Of a stretch of DNA of 64,000 nt, positions 10,020 through 21,019 are shown one piece after another. Source of the DNA: Fuerstiella sp. (GTDB lineage Bacteria; Planctomycetota; Planctomycetia; Planctomycetales; Planctomycetaceae); contig JALHMY010000024.1 of NCBI GenBank assembly GCA_022843805.1, forward strand, positions 1-64,000, read 5' to 3'. Every line of letters begins with the position of its first letter. Positions within the stretch are counted from its first letter, which is position 1. A program made the translations under genes and the position numbers. The notes beneath the pieces are model-generated. The model saw nothing but the letters and a program-made list of their open reading frames with translations. It had not been told where the DNA came from and searched no databases.

Positions 10020-11600
10020 ATGATCGTTCGAACACGCTTTGCTCCCAGTCCCACTGGCTACATGCACATTGGTGGCATGCGAACTGCTCTTTTCAACTGG
10101 CTTTGGGCTCGCCGACATGGCGGCCAGTTCATTCTGCGAATCGATGATACGGATCAGCAAAGAAACAGAGACGAAGCACTGGCGCCAATTCTGAGTGCGT
10201 TTCGATGGCTGGGGCTCAACTGGGATGAAGGCCCGGAAGTGGGAGGTCCCTGCGGACCGTATTTTCAGTCGCAGAGACAGGCCTTTTACGACAAGGCCCT
10301 TCAGCAGCTTCTGGATACTCGGCAGGCTTACCGCGACTTTGAGAATCCGGAAGACACGAAGGCACAGCGGGAAACGGCTGAGAAGGAAAAACGTCAGTAC
10401 ATCAGCAGCCGCTCATCGCTCGAACTGTCAGATGCGGATATCAGTCAGTTTCTGTCTGAAGGCCGTGCTCATGTGATTCGCTTTCTGGTTCCTCGTGACC
10501 AGAAAGTTCAGATTGAAGACCACGTTCGCGGCCATGTGGAATGGGACTGCAGCCTGATGCCTGATCCGGTGATTGCACGAAATGACCGTTCGCCACTGTA
10601 TAACTTTGCGACGGTCGTCGATGATGCCGAATTCCGGATTTCACATGTCATTCGAGCCGAAGAACATCTTCCAAATACTCCGGTACAGGTTCTGCTGCAT
10701 CAGGCACTTGGTAATGAACTTCCTCAATGGGCACATATCCCGTATGTCGCTGCGCCCGGCGGGCGTGAAAAGCTCAGTAAGCGACGAATTGGCCAGTATC
10801 GCACCAACCCGCAGTTTCAAAAACTGTTTGAACTGGGAGACCAGGTGCTGTCGCGTCTGGGAATCGATTCTGCGGCTGATGCGCTGTCACCCGTTATGGT
10901 CGAATATTACCGTCGAGTCGGATTCCTGCCTGAAGGCGTTCTGAACGCTCTGTTTCGGCTGGGCTGGTCGCTGGATGATCATACGGAATACATTTCCCTG
11001 CCCACAGCTCAGCAGAACTTTTCGCTCGACAGAATCATTCGCAGTGCCGCCGGACTGGACGCCGACAAACTTCTGAATTTTCAGTCCCACTGGATGAGCC
11101 AGCTGTCGGCGGAAGAGAAATTGAATGGATGTCTGCCGCTGCTGGCGGAATCAGGGCTGATTGATTCAACCGATGATGCCGACACACGTGATCGTGTGAA
11201 GCAGATTATTGCTCTGGCCGGTGATCGGCTGCGAGTCTTCGGCGATATCTTTCAAATGGACGAGTTCTTTCTTCCGGACGACCAGCTGACTGTTGACGAA
11301 AAGAATTTTCAGAAGCGAATCGTTAAGCCGGAGGCGGCCGTGGATCTGCTGCGAGAACTTCGCAGACGTCTGGAGGCGACGGCAGACTTCTCCGCGGCTG
11401 CATTGCATGAACTGATTCAGGGGTTTGTTACGGAAAAGGGAATTCGTGCGGGCGATCTGTTTCCGGCCATCAGGCTGTGCGTAACAGGTAAGGCACAGGG
11501 GGCTGATTTGTTCGAAACACTTTCTCTTTTGGGACAGTCGCGAGTACTCAGCCGCATGGATCGTGGTATTGGACGAGCAGAATCCCTGCGGGCAGAATGA
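10020..11600 (+). CDS. gltX: Glutamate--tRNA ligase
   Basis: 526 aa; RFAPSPTGYMHIGGMRTALFNWLWAR; RIDDTDQQRN; EKLSKRR. Confidence 0.92.
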   Translation: MIVRTRFAPSPTGYMHIGGMRTALFNWLWARRHGGQFILRIDDTDQQRNRDEALAPILSAFRWLGLNWDEGPEVGGPCGPYFQSQRQAFYDKALQQLLDTRQAYRDFENPEDTKAQRETAEKEKRQYISSRSSLELSDADISQFLSEGRAHVIRFLVPRDQKVQIEDHVRGHVEWDCSLMPDPVIARNDRSPLYNFATVVDDAEFRISHVIRAEEHLPNTPVQVLLHQALGNELPQWAHIPYVAAPGGREKLSKRRIGQYRTNPQFQKLFELGDQVLSRLGIDSAADALSPVMVEYYRRVGFLPEGVLNALFRLGWSLDDHTEYISLPTAQQNFSLDRIIRSAAGLDADKLLNFQSHWMSQLSAEEKLNGCLPLLAESGLIDSTDDADTRDRVKQIIALAGDRLRVFGDIFQMDEFFLPDDQLTVDEKNFQKRIVKPEAAVDLLRELRRRLEATADFSAAALHELIQGFVTEKGIRAGDLFPAIRLCVTGKAQGADLFETLSLLGQSRVLSRMDRGIGRAESLRAE

Positions 11601-11720
11601 ATTCTTCCTGCCGAGTTATCGAGTTATTTGGCTGGTGCGACACTTCCGGCCATGGCAAACACAGATGATTTTTGTAGCGGAAACAGTTCACGTTTATCGA
11701 GGTAGAGGGATGTTGATCCT

Positions 11721-12665
11721 ATGACAACTGTTCTGGTAACGGGCGGTGCAGGTTTTCTTGGCAGTCATCTGTGTGATCGGCTGATCGAACGTGGTGATGA
11801 AGTCATCTGCGTGGATAACTTCTTTACGGGTTCAAAGGCGAACATCCGCCATCTGCTCAGCCATCCTCGCTTTGAGCTGATTCGGCACGATATCGTGCAT
11901 CCGCTGTATGTGGAAGCCGATCGAATCTATAACCTTGCGTGCCCGGCTTCTCCGGAGGCTTACCAGTCCAATCCCATCAAGACCATCAAGACTTCAACAG
12001 TTGGAATGGTCAATATCATGGGGCTGGCGAAACGCTGCAATGCTCGAGTCCTGCATGCGTCCACATCAGAAGTGTATGGAGACCCGCTGGAACATCCTCA
12101 GACAGAAGACTACTGGGGTCATGTGAATCCTATCGGGCCGCGCAGCTGTTACGATGAAGGGAAGCGAATCGCCGAATCTCTGATGATGAATTACCACCTC
12201 GCGCACAGGACGGAGATTCGCATCATCCGTATTTTTAACACCTATGGGCCGCGGATGGCGCCTGATGATGGTCGGGTGATTTCCAACTTTATTACTCAGG
12301 CGCTTCGCGGACAGGATATCACGGTCTATGGCGACGGACAGCAGACACGTTCGTTCTGCTATTGTGATGACCTGATCGACGGCATGATGAAGCTGATGGA
12401 CAACAACGAGCATACCGGGCCGGTGAATATTGGTAATCCTGTCGAAAACACAATGCTGGAACTGGCTCAGGCGGTAATTCGGGCGACCGGCAGCAAGTCC
12501 AGGATTGTGCACAAGCCGCTGCCTCCGGATGATCCCAGAAAGCGGTGCCCCGATATTACTCGTGCCAGAAAATGGCTGGGCTGGGAACCTCGAGTTTCGC
12601 TTGCCGAGGGACTTGATAAGACGATTGCATGGCACGTGCAGACCCAGACGCCTCAGACATCCTGA
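11721..12665 (+). CDS. NAD-dependent epimerase, UDP-glucuronate decarboxylase (UXS)-like
   Basis: 314 aa; [101 protein letters not shown]. Confidence 0.92.
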   Translation: MTTVLVTGGAGFLGSHLCDRLIERGDEVICVDNFFTGSKANIRHLLSHPRFELIRHDIVHPLYVEADRIYNLACPASPEAYQSNPIKTIKTSTVGMVNIMGLAKRCNARVLHASTSEVYGDPLEHPQTEDYWGHVNPIGPRSCYDEGKRIAESLMMNYHLAHRTEIRIIRIFNTYGPRMAPDDGRVISNFITQALRGQDITVYGDGQQTRSFCYCDDLIDGMMKLMDNNEHTGPVNIGNPVENTMLELAQAVIRATGSKSRIVHKPLPPDDPRKRCPDITRARKWLGWEPRVSLAEGLDKTIAWHVQTQTPQTS

Positions 12666-12732
12666 CAAAGAACTACTTCCTCTTCAATTCCCGGTTCCGC
12701 AGCTACAAAAGTTTTTGAAATCGATTCCAGAC

Positions 12733-13776
12733 ATGGCACATATTCTGGTTACCGGCAGCGCTGGCTTTATTGGATACCACACGGCAGCCAAACTGCTGGA
12801 GCGGGGCGATTCAGTCGTCGGTCTGGACAGCATTAATGAGTATTACAATCCTCAGCTGAAACGCGATCGTCTGAAACAGCTGGAGGGACGTGCCGGGTTT
12901 GAATTCGTGCAGATGCATCTGGAAGATCGCAATGCCCTGCAGAAGTTATTTGAACAGCACCGGTTTGACAGTGTCATTCATCTGGCTGCTCAGGCTGGCG
13001 TCCGCTATTCCCTGACCAACCCGAATGCATACGTTGATTCCAACCTTGTTGGTTTTACTTCCATTCTTGAGTGTTGCCGCCATCATCAGATCGGACATCT
13101 GGTCTATGCGTCTTCCAGTTCGGTTTACGGAGCCAACAGGAAAATTCCGTTTAGTGTTGAAGATCGTGTCGACCATCCGCTCAGTCTGTATGCTGCGACG
13201 AAAAAAGCCAACGAGTTAATGGCCCATACGTATAGCCATTTGTTCAGACTCCCAACGACAGGCCTGCGGTTCTTCACTGTGTACGGGCCGTGGGGACGGC
13301 CGGATATGGCTCTGTGGCTGTTTACCGAAGCGATTTTCAAAGGAAAGCCGATCGATGTGTTCAATCATGGACGCATGCAGCGAGACTTTACCTACATCGA
13401 TGACATTACCGAAGGCGTTATTCGAGTGAACGATAACGTTCCGCGATGCAGTGTCGGCGAATCTGATGCGGCGAAGGAGGTGCCGAATCCGGCGAATTCC
13501 GACGCAGACTCCCGGTCGCCCACGTCCGCGCCCTATAGAATTTACAATATTGGCAACAATAAGCCTGTTGAACTCATGCAGATGATTCGGACTCTGGAAT
13601 CCTGTATCGGTCGGAAGGCTGAAATGAGAATGCTGCCGATGCAGCCTGGTGACGTGCCATCAACTTTTGCTGATATCGACGCGCTGCAGCGGGATGTTGG
13701 CTTTCGGCCCGACACGCCAATCGAAACGGGAATCGAACGGTTTGTCTCGTGGTACAAGTCGTATCATGGGGTTTGA
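12733..13776 (+). CDS. NAD-dependent epimerase, UDP-glucuronate 4-epimerase-like
   Basis: In-frame ATG at 12733 within ORF 12505; [85 protein letters not shown]. Confidence 0.9.
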   Translation: MAHILVTGSAGFIGYHTAAKLLERGDSVVGLDSINEYYNPQLKRDRLKQLEGRAGFEFVQMHLEDRNALQKLFEQHRFDSVIHLAAQAGVRYSLTNPNAYVDSNLVGFTSILECCRHHQIGHLVYASSSSVYGANRKIPFSVEDRVDHPLSLYAATKKANELMAHTYSHLFRLPTTGLRFFTVYGPWGRPDMALWLFTEAIFKGKPIDVFNHGRMQRDFTYIDDITEGVIRVNDNVPRCSVGESDAAKEVPNPANSDADSRSPTSAPYRIYNIGNNKPVELMQMIRTLESCIGRKAEMRMLPMQPGDVPSTFADIDALQRDVGFRPDTPIETGIERFVSWYKSYHGV

Positions 13777-14166
13777 GCGGCAGCGCGGCCCGCGCTGAAA
13801 ACAGGCGCGGAACCACCCGCGTCGCGGCTCACGCAGGTTTTGTTAAGGGTTCTCACGTTGTCCTGACGATTCCGGAGTCAACTACCGCTCCAGCGAAGAT
13901 TTTCCAGCAATTTTCCAGCTGGATGCGTGTCGGTGCTGCAAAAACGGATGCGCCGCCGGGAAGGAAATCCTGGTCGCAGGAACGCCTGTTCAAGCTTCCG
14001 GAATCCTCATATACTCAACTGAACCCATTTTTAACGAACTTGTCACCCTCTTGTTGACAGCTCGTGTCATTGCATGGGACCGATCTGCGAAAAAACAAAT
14101 CACCAGTGAGGCCTGCGGCGGCCCGGGCGTTCGGCTCGGGCATTTGTCCGGACCTCCAGGAAGAAG

Positions 14167-15879
14167 TTGAGTGAAATGTCTGACGAGCGAAAACTAAGTA
14201 AGGTGGAAACGCTGAAGGCTGAAAGCCAGCAGCTGCGAGGAACACTGGGCGAGGAACTGAAGAACGACCAGCCTGAGTTTACTGAGAACGCTGCCACCAT
14301 TCTGAAACACCATGGGTCCTACCTTCAGGATGACCGGGATTCGCGAAAAGCGAAGAATGACGACGGTACACTGCGGGGAAAACAATATTCCTGTATGGTG
14401 CGCAGTCGAATTCCAGGAGGTCGGGTCTCAGCCGCTCAGTTTCTGGCCGAGCTCGATTTGTGTGATCGACTGGCCAATGGGACCGTGCGAATTACATCTC
14501 GTCAGGGATTCCAGCTGCACGGAGTGCTGAAGAAGGACCTGAAGGAAACGATTCGTGCCATCAACGATTCCAAACTGACCACGCTGGCCGCCTGTGGTGA
14601 CGTGAATCGAAATGTGATGTGCTGCCCGGCCCCGTTCCGCAACAATCCTGTGTACGACCAGATGCAGGCGCTTTCTCAGCAGCTGGCCGAACACTTCAAG
14701 CCTCGCACCACGGCCTACTACGATCTGTGGCTGAAGGATGAAGACGGCAACGAAGTGGACGCGACCGAGTTTCGGCCGGTCGAAGAACCAATTTACGGGG
14801 CTCTGTATCTGCCTCGGAAATTCAAGATGGCCATCGCACTGCCTCATGATAACTGCACCGACGTTTATTGTAACGATATTGGACTTCTGGCGGTTGTCGA
14901 GAACAACCGGATCGTTGGCTACAACGTTCTGGTCGGCGGTGGTATGGGAAGAACACCCAGCGCAGAAAAGACGTTTCCCGCGATCGCTCATCGTATGACA
15001 TTTGCCTCGCCGGAGGATGTGGTTGCGGTGTGCGAAGCGGTAGTAAAGGTGCAGCGAGACTTCGGAAATCGTGAAGACCGAAAACGAGCCAGACTGAAGT
15101 ATCTGATCTCGGACTGGGGTTTGCCGAAATTTAAGGCGGCCGTCGAAGAGTATTTCGGAAAACCGCTGCCGGAACCGCATCCTTCCGATGTGACCGGTGT
15201 GGAAGACCATATCGGCTGGTTCGAACAGGGTGATGGAAAACTGTTCCTTGGAATCAATATCGAAAACGGTCGTATCAAGGATGAAGGCAGTCTGCGCATT
15301 AAGACGGGCCTTCGAGCCATCCTGTCAAAGTACGGAATGAACACCCGGCTGACGGCGCTGCAGAGCGTCATTCTGTGTGATATCGATCCTGCAGATCGCG
15401 ATGATATTGATCGAATGCTGACTGAGCACGGCATCCGCCATGCACATGAGTTATCTCTGTTGCGACGATATTCGATTGCCTGTCCGGCGTTTCCCACGTG
15501 TGGATTGTCCATTACGGAGTCGGAACGAGCGCTGCCCGGCATTATTGATGAGCTGGATATTCAGATCGCTCGACTGGGGCTGCAGTCGGAAAAAATTGCC
15601 GTGCATATGACGGGATGCCCCAACGGATGTGCTCGCCCCTATACACCCGATATCGGACTTGTGGGACGTGCTGTTGGAAAATACACCCTGTTTCTGGGCG
15701 GGAATCCTGAAGGAACTCGACTGGGCTTCATCTACAGGGACATGTTGCCAGCCGAAGAAATTACATCCACCCTTGTTCCGCTGCTGACCGCTTACAAAGC
15801 GGAGAAGCAGGCGAGCGAATCATTTGGCGATTTTTGTACACGACGTGGTCAGGCCGGACTTGAAAGTTACGTCGCCTGA
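14167..15879 (+). CDS. Assimilatory sulfite reductase hemoprotein (CysI/Sir family)
   Basis: 570 aa; TSRQGFQLHGVLKKDLKETI; CGDVNRNVMCCPAP; CPAFPTCGLSITESERALPGI; HMTGCPNGCARPY (Fe4S4/siroheme motif). Start TTG 14167 or ATG 14176. Confidence 0.9.
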   Translation: MSEMSDERKLSKVETLKAESQQLRGTLGEELKNDQPEFTENAATILKHHGSYLQDDRDSRKAKNDDGTLRGKQYSCMVRSRIPGGRVSAAQFLAELDLCDRLANGTVRITSRQGFQLHGVLKKDLKETIRAINDSKLTTLAACGDVNRNVMCCPAPFRNNPVYDQMQALSQQLAEHFKPRTTAYYDLWLKDEDGNEVDATEFRPVEEPIYGALYLPRKFKMAIALPHDNCTDVYCNDIGLLAVVENNRIVGYNVLVGGGMGRTPSAEKTFPAIAHRMTFASPEDVVAVCEAVVKVQRDFGNREDRKRARLKYLISDWGLPKFKAAVEEYFGKPLPEPHPSDVTGVEDHIGWFEQGDGKLFLGINIENGRIKDEGSLRIKTGLRAILSKYGMNTRLTALQSVILCDIDPADRDDIDRMLTEHGIRHAHELSLLRRYSIACPAFPTCGLSITESERALPGIIDELDIQIARLGLQSEKIAVHMTGCPNGCARPYTPDIGLVGRAVGKYTLFLGGNPEGTRLGFIYRDMLPAEEITSTLVPLLTAYKAEKQASESFGDFCTRRGQAGLESYVA

Positions 15880-15896
15880 CTCATGGAGCAAGACAA

Positions 15897-17030
15897 GTGA
15901 TTATTACTGGAATTGACGTCTGTCCGTTAACCGGTGCAACAGTTGACGGCGGGTGGCCGCAGGGACATGAGCCTCAGGAAAATCTCCACACTCTGCTGCT
16001 GGTCCATACGGATTCCGGCGAGGTTGGATACGGCAGCTGCTTCACCTCCGGAAAACTGGTCACCGGTGCAGTGGAGCTGCTATGGCCACTGCTGAAGAAT
16101 GAATCAGCACTGGAGCCGGAGCGAGTATCCGAGAAACTGCATCAGTCAACGTTCTGGCAGGGACGCGGAGGGGCAGTAACGCATGCCATCAGCGGAATCG
16201 ACATTGCCCTCTGGGACCTCCTGGGAAAGGCATGCCGACAGCCGGTTTCCCGTTTGATGGGAGGTAATTATCGCAATCGGATTAAGCCGTACGGCTCGAT
16301 CCTGTTTGACGAACCCGATGCGCTCGCACGCAATCTCGAAAGCGTTGTGGCCCGAGGTTTTAGAGCGATCAAGATGGGCTGGCGACCATTTGGACGCCGC
16401 AATCGCAAGTTCGACGAATTGCTCGTCAAAACTGCCCGGCAGACCGTGGGTGATCAGGTTGAACTGATGGTGGATGCCGGAGGAAGTGAACAGTTCTGGC
16501 CGCATGGCACCAACTGGGCTCGAAATACGGCGGCAATGCTGGCGGATTATGGAATCGTGTGGTTTGAAGAGGCACTTCCGCCTGATGATCTTGAAGGCTT
16601 TATTGAGCTGACCAGAGTATCACCCGTTCCAATTTCCGGTGGCGAAGTGCTCACTCGCCGACAGTCGTTCCAGCCGTGGCTGGAACGAAGAGCCTTCGAC
16701 ATCATTCAGCCGGACTGCACAAAAAACGGCGGGCTCAGTGAGTTTCGGCGCATCGCCTGGATGGCTCAGGATCACAATATTCAGGTGGTTCCTCACGGAT
16801 GGAATACGGCAGTCGGGCTGGCCGCTGATCTGCAGATTTCTGCGTTCATGCCGGTCGCCCGTTATGTCGAGTACCTGACCCCATGTGCCTACATCGATCA
16901 GCTGACCGTCGAGCCCTTCGTGATCGATAGTGAGGGCTGCCTTGAGATCCCTGTTCGGCCCGGGCTGGGAATTGAGATTGATCCGGTACGTCTGAAACAG
17001 TTCTGCCCCACGCCTGTTCCGTTCCGCTGA
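15897..17030 (+). CDS. Mandelate racemase/muconate lactonizing enzyme family (enolase superfamily)
   Basis: 377 aa from GTG; GIDIALWDLLGKACRQPVSRLMGG; RAIKMGWRPFGR; LMVDAGGS; WFEEALPPDDLEGF; IQPDCTKNGGLSEFRRIAWMA; VVPHGWN. Confidence 0.9.
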   Translation: MIITGIDVCPLTGATVDGGWPQGHEPQENLHTLLLVHTDSGEVGYGSCFTSGKLVTGAVELLWPLLKNESALEPERVSEKLHQSTFWQGRGGAVTHAISGIDIALWDLLGKACRQPVSRLMGGNYRNRIKPYGSILFDEPDALARNLESVVARGFRAIKMGWRPFGRRNRKFDELLVKTARQTVGDQVELMVDAGGSEQFWPHGTNWARNTAAMLADYGIVWFEEALPPDDLEGFIELTRVSPVPISGGEVLTRRQSFQPWLERRAFDIIQPDCTKNGGLSEFRRIAWMAQDHNIQVVPHGWNTAVGLAADLQISAFMPVARYVEYLTPCAYIDQLTVEPFVIDSEGCLEIPVRPGLGIEIDPVRLKQFCPTPVPFR

Positions 17031-17311
17031 GGACGTCGTCCGCCCACGAGCTTGCATGTGGCACAACGAAACTGTTGAACGCGAGCCGTTCAATGGCTAC
17101 CTTATTGGAGTCACGACTGGTCGCGACGAATCCACGACTGGTCGCTACGAATTGGAGTCACGACCGGTCGCGAAGAGAAGACCTCTCGATGGCAGCACTG
17201 TCGTCCATCGTGTTTTACTGTCATTGCGCTTCGCAGTCAGGTTCGGTTTCCGGACCGAACCTGTTTCACTTTTTTTGGAAACGAATCGAGGGTATTTAAA
17301 AGAGGTGGAAA

Positions 17312-18196
17312 ATGAAGAGTCTCACGGTTTTCCTGTTCCTTGTGGCTGGCAGTCTTTCCGGCCAGCTAAACGCCGAAGAGAAGCCTGCTGACGCTAAGCC
17401 TGCTGAAAATAAGCCTGCAGATGTGGTGGAGATTCCTGATGCGGGTCTGAAGGCGGTGCTGCTTGAGAATATGAAGAATCGACCGAAGGATAAGGTCGAT
17501 ATCACGAAGGAAGATTTGCGAAATGTCTGGTTTCTGAATGCGGAAGGCCGGGATATCTCGGACCTGACAGGTCTGGAGTTTTGTTCAAATCTTGGCGAGG
17601 CCCGACTGGGGAAAAACAAAATTCAGGATGTGTCGCCGCTTGCGAAGTGTGTAAACCTTCAGTCTCTAAGCTTGCAGCAGAATGCAATTGAAGACATTGC
17701 TCCGCTGGGGACTCTGGCGAAGTTGCAGTATCTGAACGTTGAACACAATAAAATTGCTTCGCTGGCCGGAATTCAGACTCTGCAGGCTCTGACATCACTT
17801 TATGCATCGCACAATCAAATCGAATCGCTCGACGGCGCAGAGAAGCTTGCACGCCTCTGGACCCTGTCACTCAATCACAACAGGGTGCGGGATATTTCTC
17901 CCATCTCCGGACTGACGCGTCTGCAGTCACTTGGGCTTGCGCATAATCAGATTGAAGATGTGTCAAAGCTTCCTGCCGGAAATACGATCTATTCAACGTA
18001 TCTTCAGGGAAACAAAATTCAGGATCTGACGCCGCTCACACAGCTGGCGGAAGCCGATGCAGCAGGTGCAAAACGCTTTTCCGCGTTCTGGAATCTGTAC
18101 CTTGCCGGAAATCCACTCAGCGAGAGTTCAAAAGAATCTCAGGTGGCGGCTCTCAAAGCCAAAGGTGTTCGAATCAACATGGAATACGACAAGTGA
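17312..18196 (+). CDS. Secreted leucine-rich repeat protein
   Basis: Signal peptide; repeated LQSLSLQQNAIEDIAPLGTLAKLQYLNVEHNKI-type LRR units. Confidence 0.88.
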   Translation: MKSLTVFLFLVAGSLSGQLNAEEKPADAKPAENKPADVVEIPDAGLKAVLLENMKNRPKDKVDITKEDLRNVWFLNAEGRDISDLTGLEFCSNLGEARLGKNKIQDVSPLAKCVNLQSLSLQQNAIEDIAPLGTLAKLQYLNVEHNKIASLAGIQTLQALTSLYASHNQIESLDGAEKLARLWTLSLNHNRVRDISPISGLTRLQSLGLAHNQIEDVSKLPAGNTIYSTYLQGNKIQDLTPLTQLAEADAAGAKRFSAFWNLYLAGNPLSESSKESQVAALKAKGVRINMEYDK

Positions 18197-18294
18197 CGGA
18201 CACATTTTTTGCCGCGGTGGACAGGAGCCGGTGAGTTTGCAGACTCGGAGGGACCGCCCGGCCGGAAGTTCGTCGTGAACAACGGTCAATAAAA

Positions 18295-18333
18295 ACAGCC
18301 AGCGCGATCTGATCGCGCTGGCTGTTACTTTTT
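18295..18333. terminator. Hairpin terminator between convergent genes
   Basis: AACAGCCAGCGCGATCTGATCGCGCTGGCTGTTACTTTTTT; long perfect stem (CAGCCAGCGCGATC/GATCGCGCTGGCTG) then T-rich. Confidence 0.85.
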
Positions 18334-18395
18334 TGAGTCATTCCTGAGGCGTGCCTGAAGAATGCAAACCCTGTCAGCGGGGCAGCAGACCAGGT

Positions 18396-18809
18396 CTATT
18401 TCATGAAGAAGTCTGTGGGACCTCTCAGAGTATAGTACGGATACTGTACCATCGCCGGTGCCGCGTTTTCCGGCGGATACATCAGCCCCTGAGGAGCTGA
18501 ATATGTGTGGAAGTTGCGATGCACAGGATGAAACGGAATATTGCAGTGGCCTGCGCCGTTGCAATGACCATTGTGACAATGTCCGCCAGGAGGACACTGT
18601 GAAGCATATCCGGAAGGACCGGGATAGCACTGTCCGTTCGGACACCCGGCTCCGTTGGAATTGTCGTAGCCCTGTTGTACGGGGCCTCCGAATGAAGCAA
18701 ACGACGGATTCGGACTTTGTCCCCGAAATGTCGGTGTGGTTGATGCGCAACCGGTGGCCAAAAGTCCAATCGCCCCCGAAAGCAGCAATGTGAGTGCACG
18801 AGAATGCAT
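18396..18809 (-). CDS. Small Cys/His/Gly-rich putative lipoprotein
   Basis: Lipobox-like LLATGC; CPNGQCYPG...CPPGGHCHNGHCNGAGHC; C-terminal YYTLRGPTDFFMK. Confidence 0.65.
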   Translation of the reverse strand: MHSRALTLLLSGAIGLLATGCASTTPTFRGQSPNPSFASFGGPVQQGYDNSNGAGCPNGQCYPGPSGYASQCPPGGHCHNGHCNGAGHCNIPFHPVHRNFHTYSAPQGLMYPPENAAPAMVQYPYYTLRGPTDFFMK

Positions 18810-19095
18810 CGAAGTCTCCCTAACTTCCCCCGCTGAAGAACCCGCTTACGAATCGAGACGGGTGTTCAATGTGAGCCATGTGACTCACGTCATATTCGTT
18901 ATCGGCAATAAGACTCCCCAAACATGCAAAATCCCTACAAATCGTCCAGATGTTGAACCAGGAAGATTGGATGGTCTTGCGTAATTTGGCCGGTGACAAT
19001 ACAGTCATCTCATCCAAACGGATGGAAACCCGGGCAGTGATTCTCGCTGTAAGTATCTGTCAGGAATTAGTTTAGGGCCGAAAGGGAGTAGTCAA

Positions 19096-19839
19096 GTGCA
19101 TATTGCCGCTTCAACGCGAAGTCTCTGGGATTTGGCGTTTCCGGCAGCGTGTCTGCAAATTCAGGATCTGGGATTTGACCGCGTTGAAATCTGGCTCAGC
19201 GAATCCTTCGATCAGCTGAAGCCAGCCATGGTCGCAGGAAACCCGGATGTTTACGCTTCCCAGGTTCGCGAAGCCAGCCGCGTTTCCCCGTCCGCCATCT
19301 TCCTCGAAACTGACGTGGACATTGATACCTTCAAAGCGATCGTGGAATTTGCCAAGCTGCTAAAGATTGCGCAAATCACAATCGAAGCGTCTCCTCGCGG
19401 AACCCCGTTCAATACAGAGATTGACCGACTGCGTGAACGTTGCAGTCATTGTCATCAGGAAGGCGTCCGTCTTTCGATTCTTACCAAAACGGGTTTGCTG
19501 ACGGAAGATCCTCACACGGCGGTGGAATTGTGTCAGTCAGTGCGGGGACTGGGCGTGACTCTGGACCCCAGCTATTTTATCTGTCGACCCAACGGCAAAG
19601 TGGATTTTGATGTTGTGTTCCCTGAAGTCCTTCATGTTCACCTGCGAGACACTTCGCTGACAGAAATTCAGGTCCCCGGCGGGCTGGGTGAAGTGGACTA
19701 CAATCAGATCATCACACGACTTCGCCAGTGTAATTTTCAGCGCACTATTAGTATCGACCTGTTGCCGCACACTCTGATGGGCGATGAACGGTTGCTGGAA
19801 CTGCGGAAACTGCGCCTGCTGCTGGAATCGCTCGTATAG
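19096..19839 (+). CDS. Sugar phosphate isomerase/epimerase-like TIM-barrel protein
   Basis: 247 aa from GTG; MHIAASTRSLWDLAFPAACLQIQDLGFDRVEIWL; GVTLDPSYFICRP; VLHVHLRDTS. Confidence 0.75.
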   Translation: MHIAASTRSLWDLAFPAACLQIQDLGFDRVEIWLSESFDQLKPAMVAGNPDVYASQVREASRVSPSAIFLETDVDIDTFKAIVEFAKLLKIAQITIEASPRGTPFNTEIDRLRERCSHCHQEGVRLSILTKTGLLTEDPHTAVELCQSVRGLGVTLDPSYFICRPNGKVDFDVVFPEVLHVHLRDTSLTEIQVPGGLGEVDYNQIITRLRQCNFQRTISIDLLPHTLMGDERLLELRKLRLLLESLV

Positions 19840-19912
19840 AGGCCACCCCTGATTCTGTCTCTTATTTCTGAGCGAGCCCTTAGGACCTGGAAAACAATAA
19901 GTGACCGCCATA

Positions 19913-19985
19913 GTCGCCTTTCGCTCCGCGAAAGAGCATCCTTTTGCGGAGCAAAAGGCGACACTGATTGTCTGACAGCGCCTTA
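19913..19985. repeat. Dispersed twin-hairpin palindromic element, copy A
   Basis: GTCGCCTTTCGCTCCGCGAAAGAGCATCCTTTTGCGGAGCAAAAGGCGACACTGATTGTCTGACAGCGCCTTA; nearly identical to 52209-52280. Confidence 0.92.
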
Positions 19986-20864
19986 CTCGGGCTTGTACAG
20001 CAGTGGGAAGAATTGTCCGTCGAGTCGCTGGCCGGATCTGACCGGCGGCACGCCATCCAGCAGCGGTGAATCGGACGCGCTGCAGACTCCGTCACGCACC
20101 ATGTTAACAACGACGGCTCGCCGAGGATTCACGGTACGATTTTCGAAGGAACCGTGAACCGTCAGTGGATGATGAAAAACACAGTATCCCGCTTTCAGTT
20201 CCACGGGAACGGGATGCTGAAATTTCTCCCACTGATCTGCAGTCAGCACTTTCTGAATTGCCGACATGTCTCCTGCCAGTCCGGTGATGGGAAGCAGGTT
20301 CCACTGATGGCTGCCGGGAACGTAGTGCACACATCCGTTTTCCACGGTACTGTCATCCAGGCCAATCCAGCAGGTCAGATGCGCCATTGGCTGAGTGCGA
20401 GTCCAGTACGAGTAGTCCTGATGCCATGCGACAACTCCGCCATGCAGCGCCGGCTTGCAAAACAGCTGATCGTGCCAGAAACGTACGGCCCCGCCCAGCA
20501 GCTGGCTCGAAGGTGTCGTCAGCGCAGCGTTCCAGAGAATATCATGGAATCCCGGTGAAATTCGCCAGGCACCCAGCGCATGAAACAGCACTCGTCCGGG
20601 ATCCGCCGATTCATTGGAATGGTACTCATACCAGTACTCACTTCCCGGATGCCCTGGCTGTGTCAGCACAGCCAGTTCGGACCGCAGCTGTTCAATCTGT
20701 TTCGCATTCAGAATCTGTGGTCCGGCGACAAAGCCGTTTTCGTCAAAAAACTTCAGTTGCTCAGGCGACAGCATCCACTGCTGACGACGCTCAGAGTCAG
20801 CAGAACACTCGAAGAGATCATTGACCGGCTGGTGAATCAACGACAAATCCGCAGATACAGACAT
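19983..20864 (-). CDS. Phytanoyl-CoA dioxygenase family protein
   Basis: 293 aa; [79 protein letters not shown] (HxD...H Fe site). Confidence 0.9.
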   Translation of the reverse strand: MSVSADLSLIHQPVNDLFECSADSERRQQWMLSPEQLKFFDENGFVAGPQILNAKQIEQLRSELAVLTQPGHPGSEYWYEYHSNESADPGRVLFHALGAWRISPGFHDILWNAALTTPSSQLLGGAVRFWHDQLFCKPALHGGVVAWHQDYSYWTRTQPMAHLTCWIGLDDSTVENGCVHYVPGSHQWNLLPITGLAGDMSAIQKVLTADQWEKFQHPVPVELKAGYCVFHHPLTVHGSFENRTVNPRRAVVVNMVRDGVCSASDSPLLDGVPPVRSGQRLDGQFFPLLYKPE

Positions 20865-21019
20865 GGAACTCCGCTTCCATCACAATGTACGACATCACAA
20901 TGTACGAAAATTCAAAAGCCGAAAAGACCGGCACCGAAAATCACAGAGTAATCACAGATCGATCACAAAACGAAGACGAACACCTGCTGTACTGCCGCGA
21001 GTCACAGAGCAGCCGCCCG

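Noticed and set aside
14428-15210. 260-aa antisense ORF inside the sulfite reductase gene
   Set aside because: Antisense frame of a strongly supported CDS; no recognisable domain.
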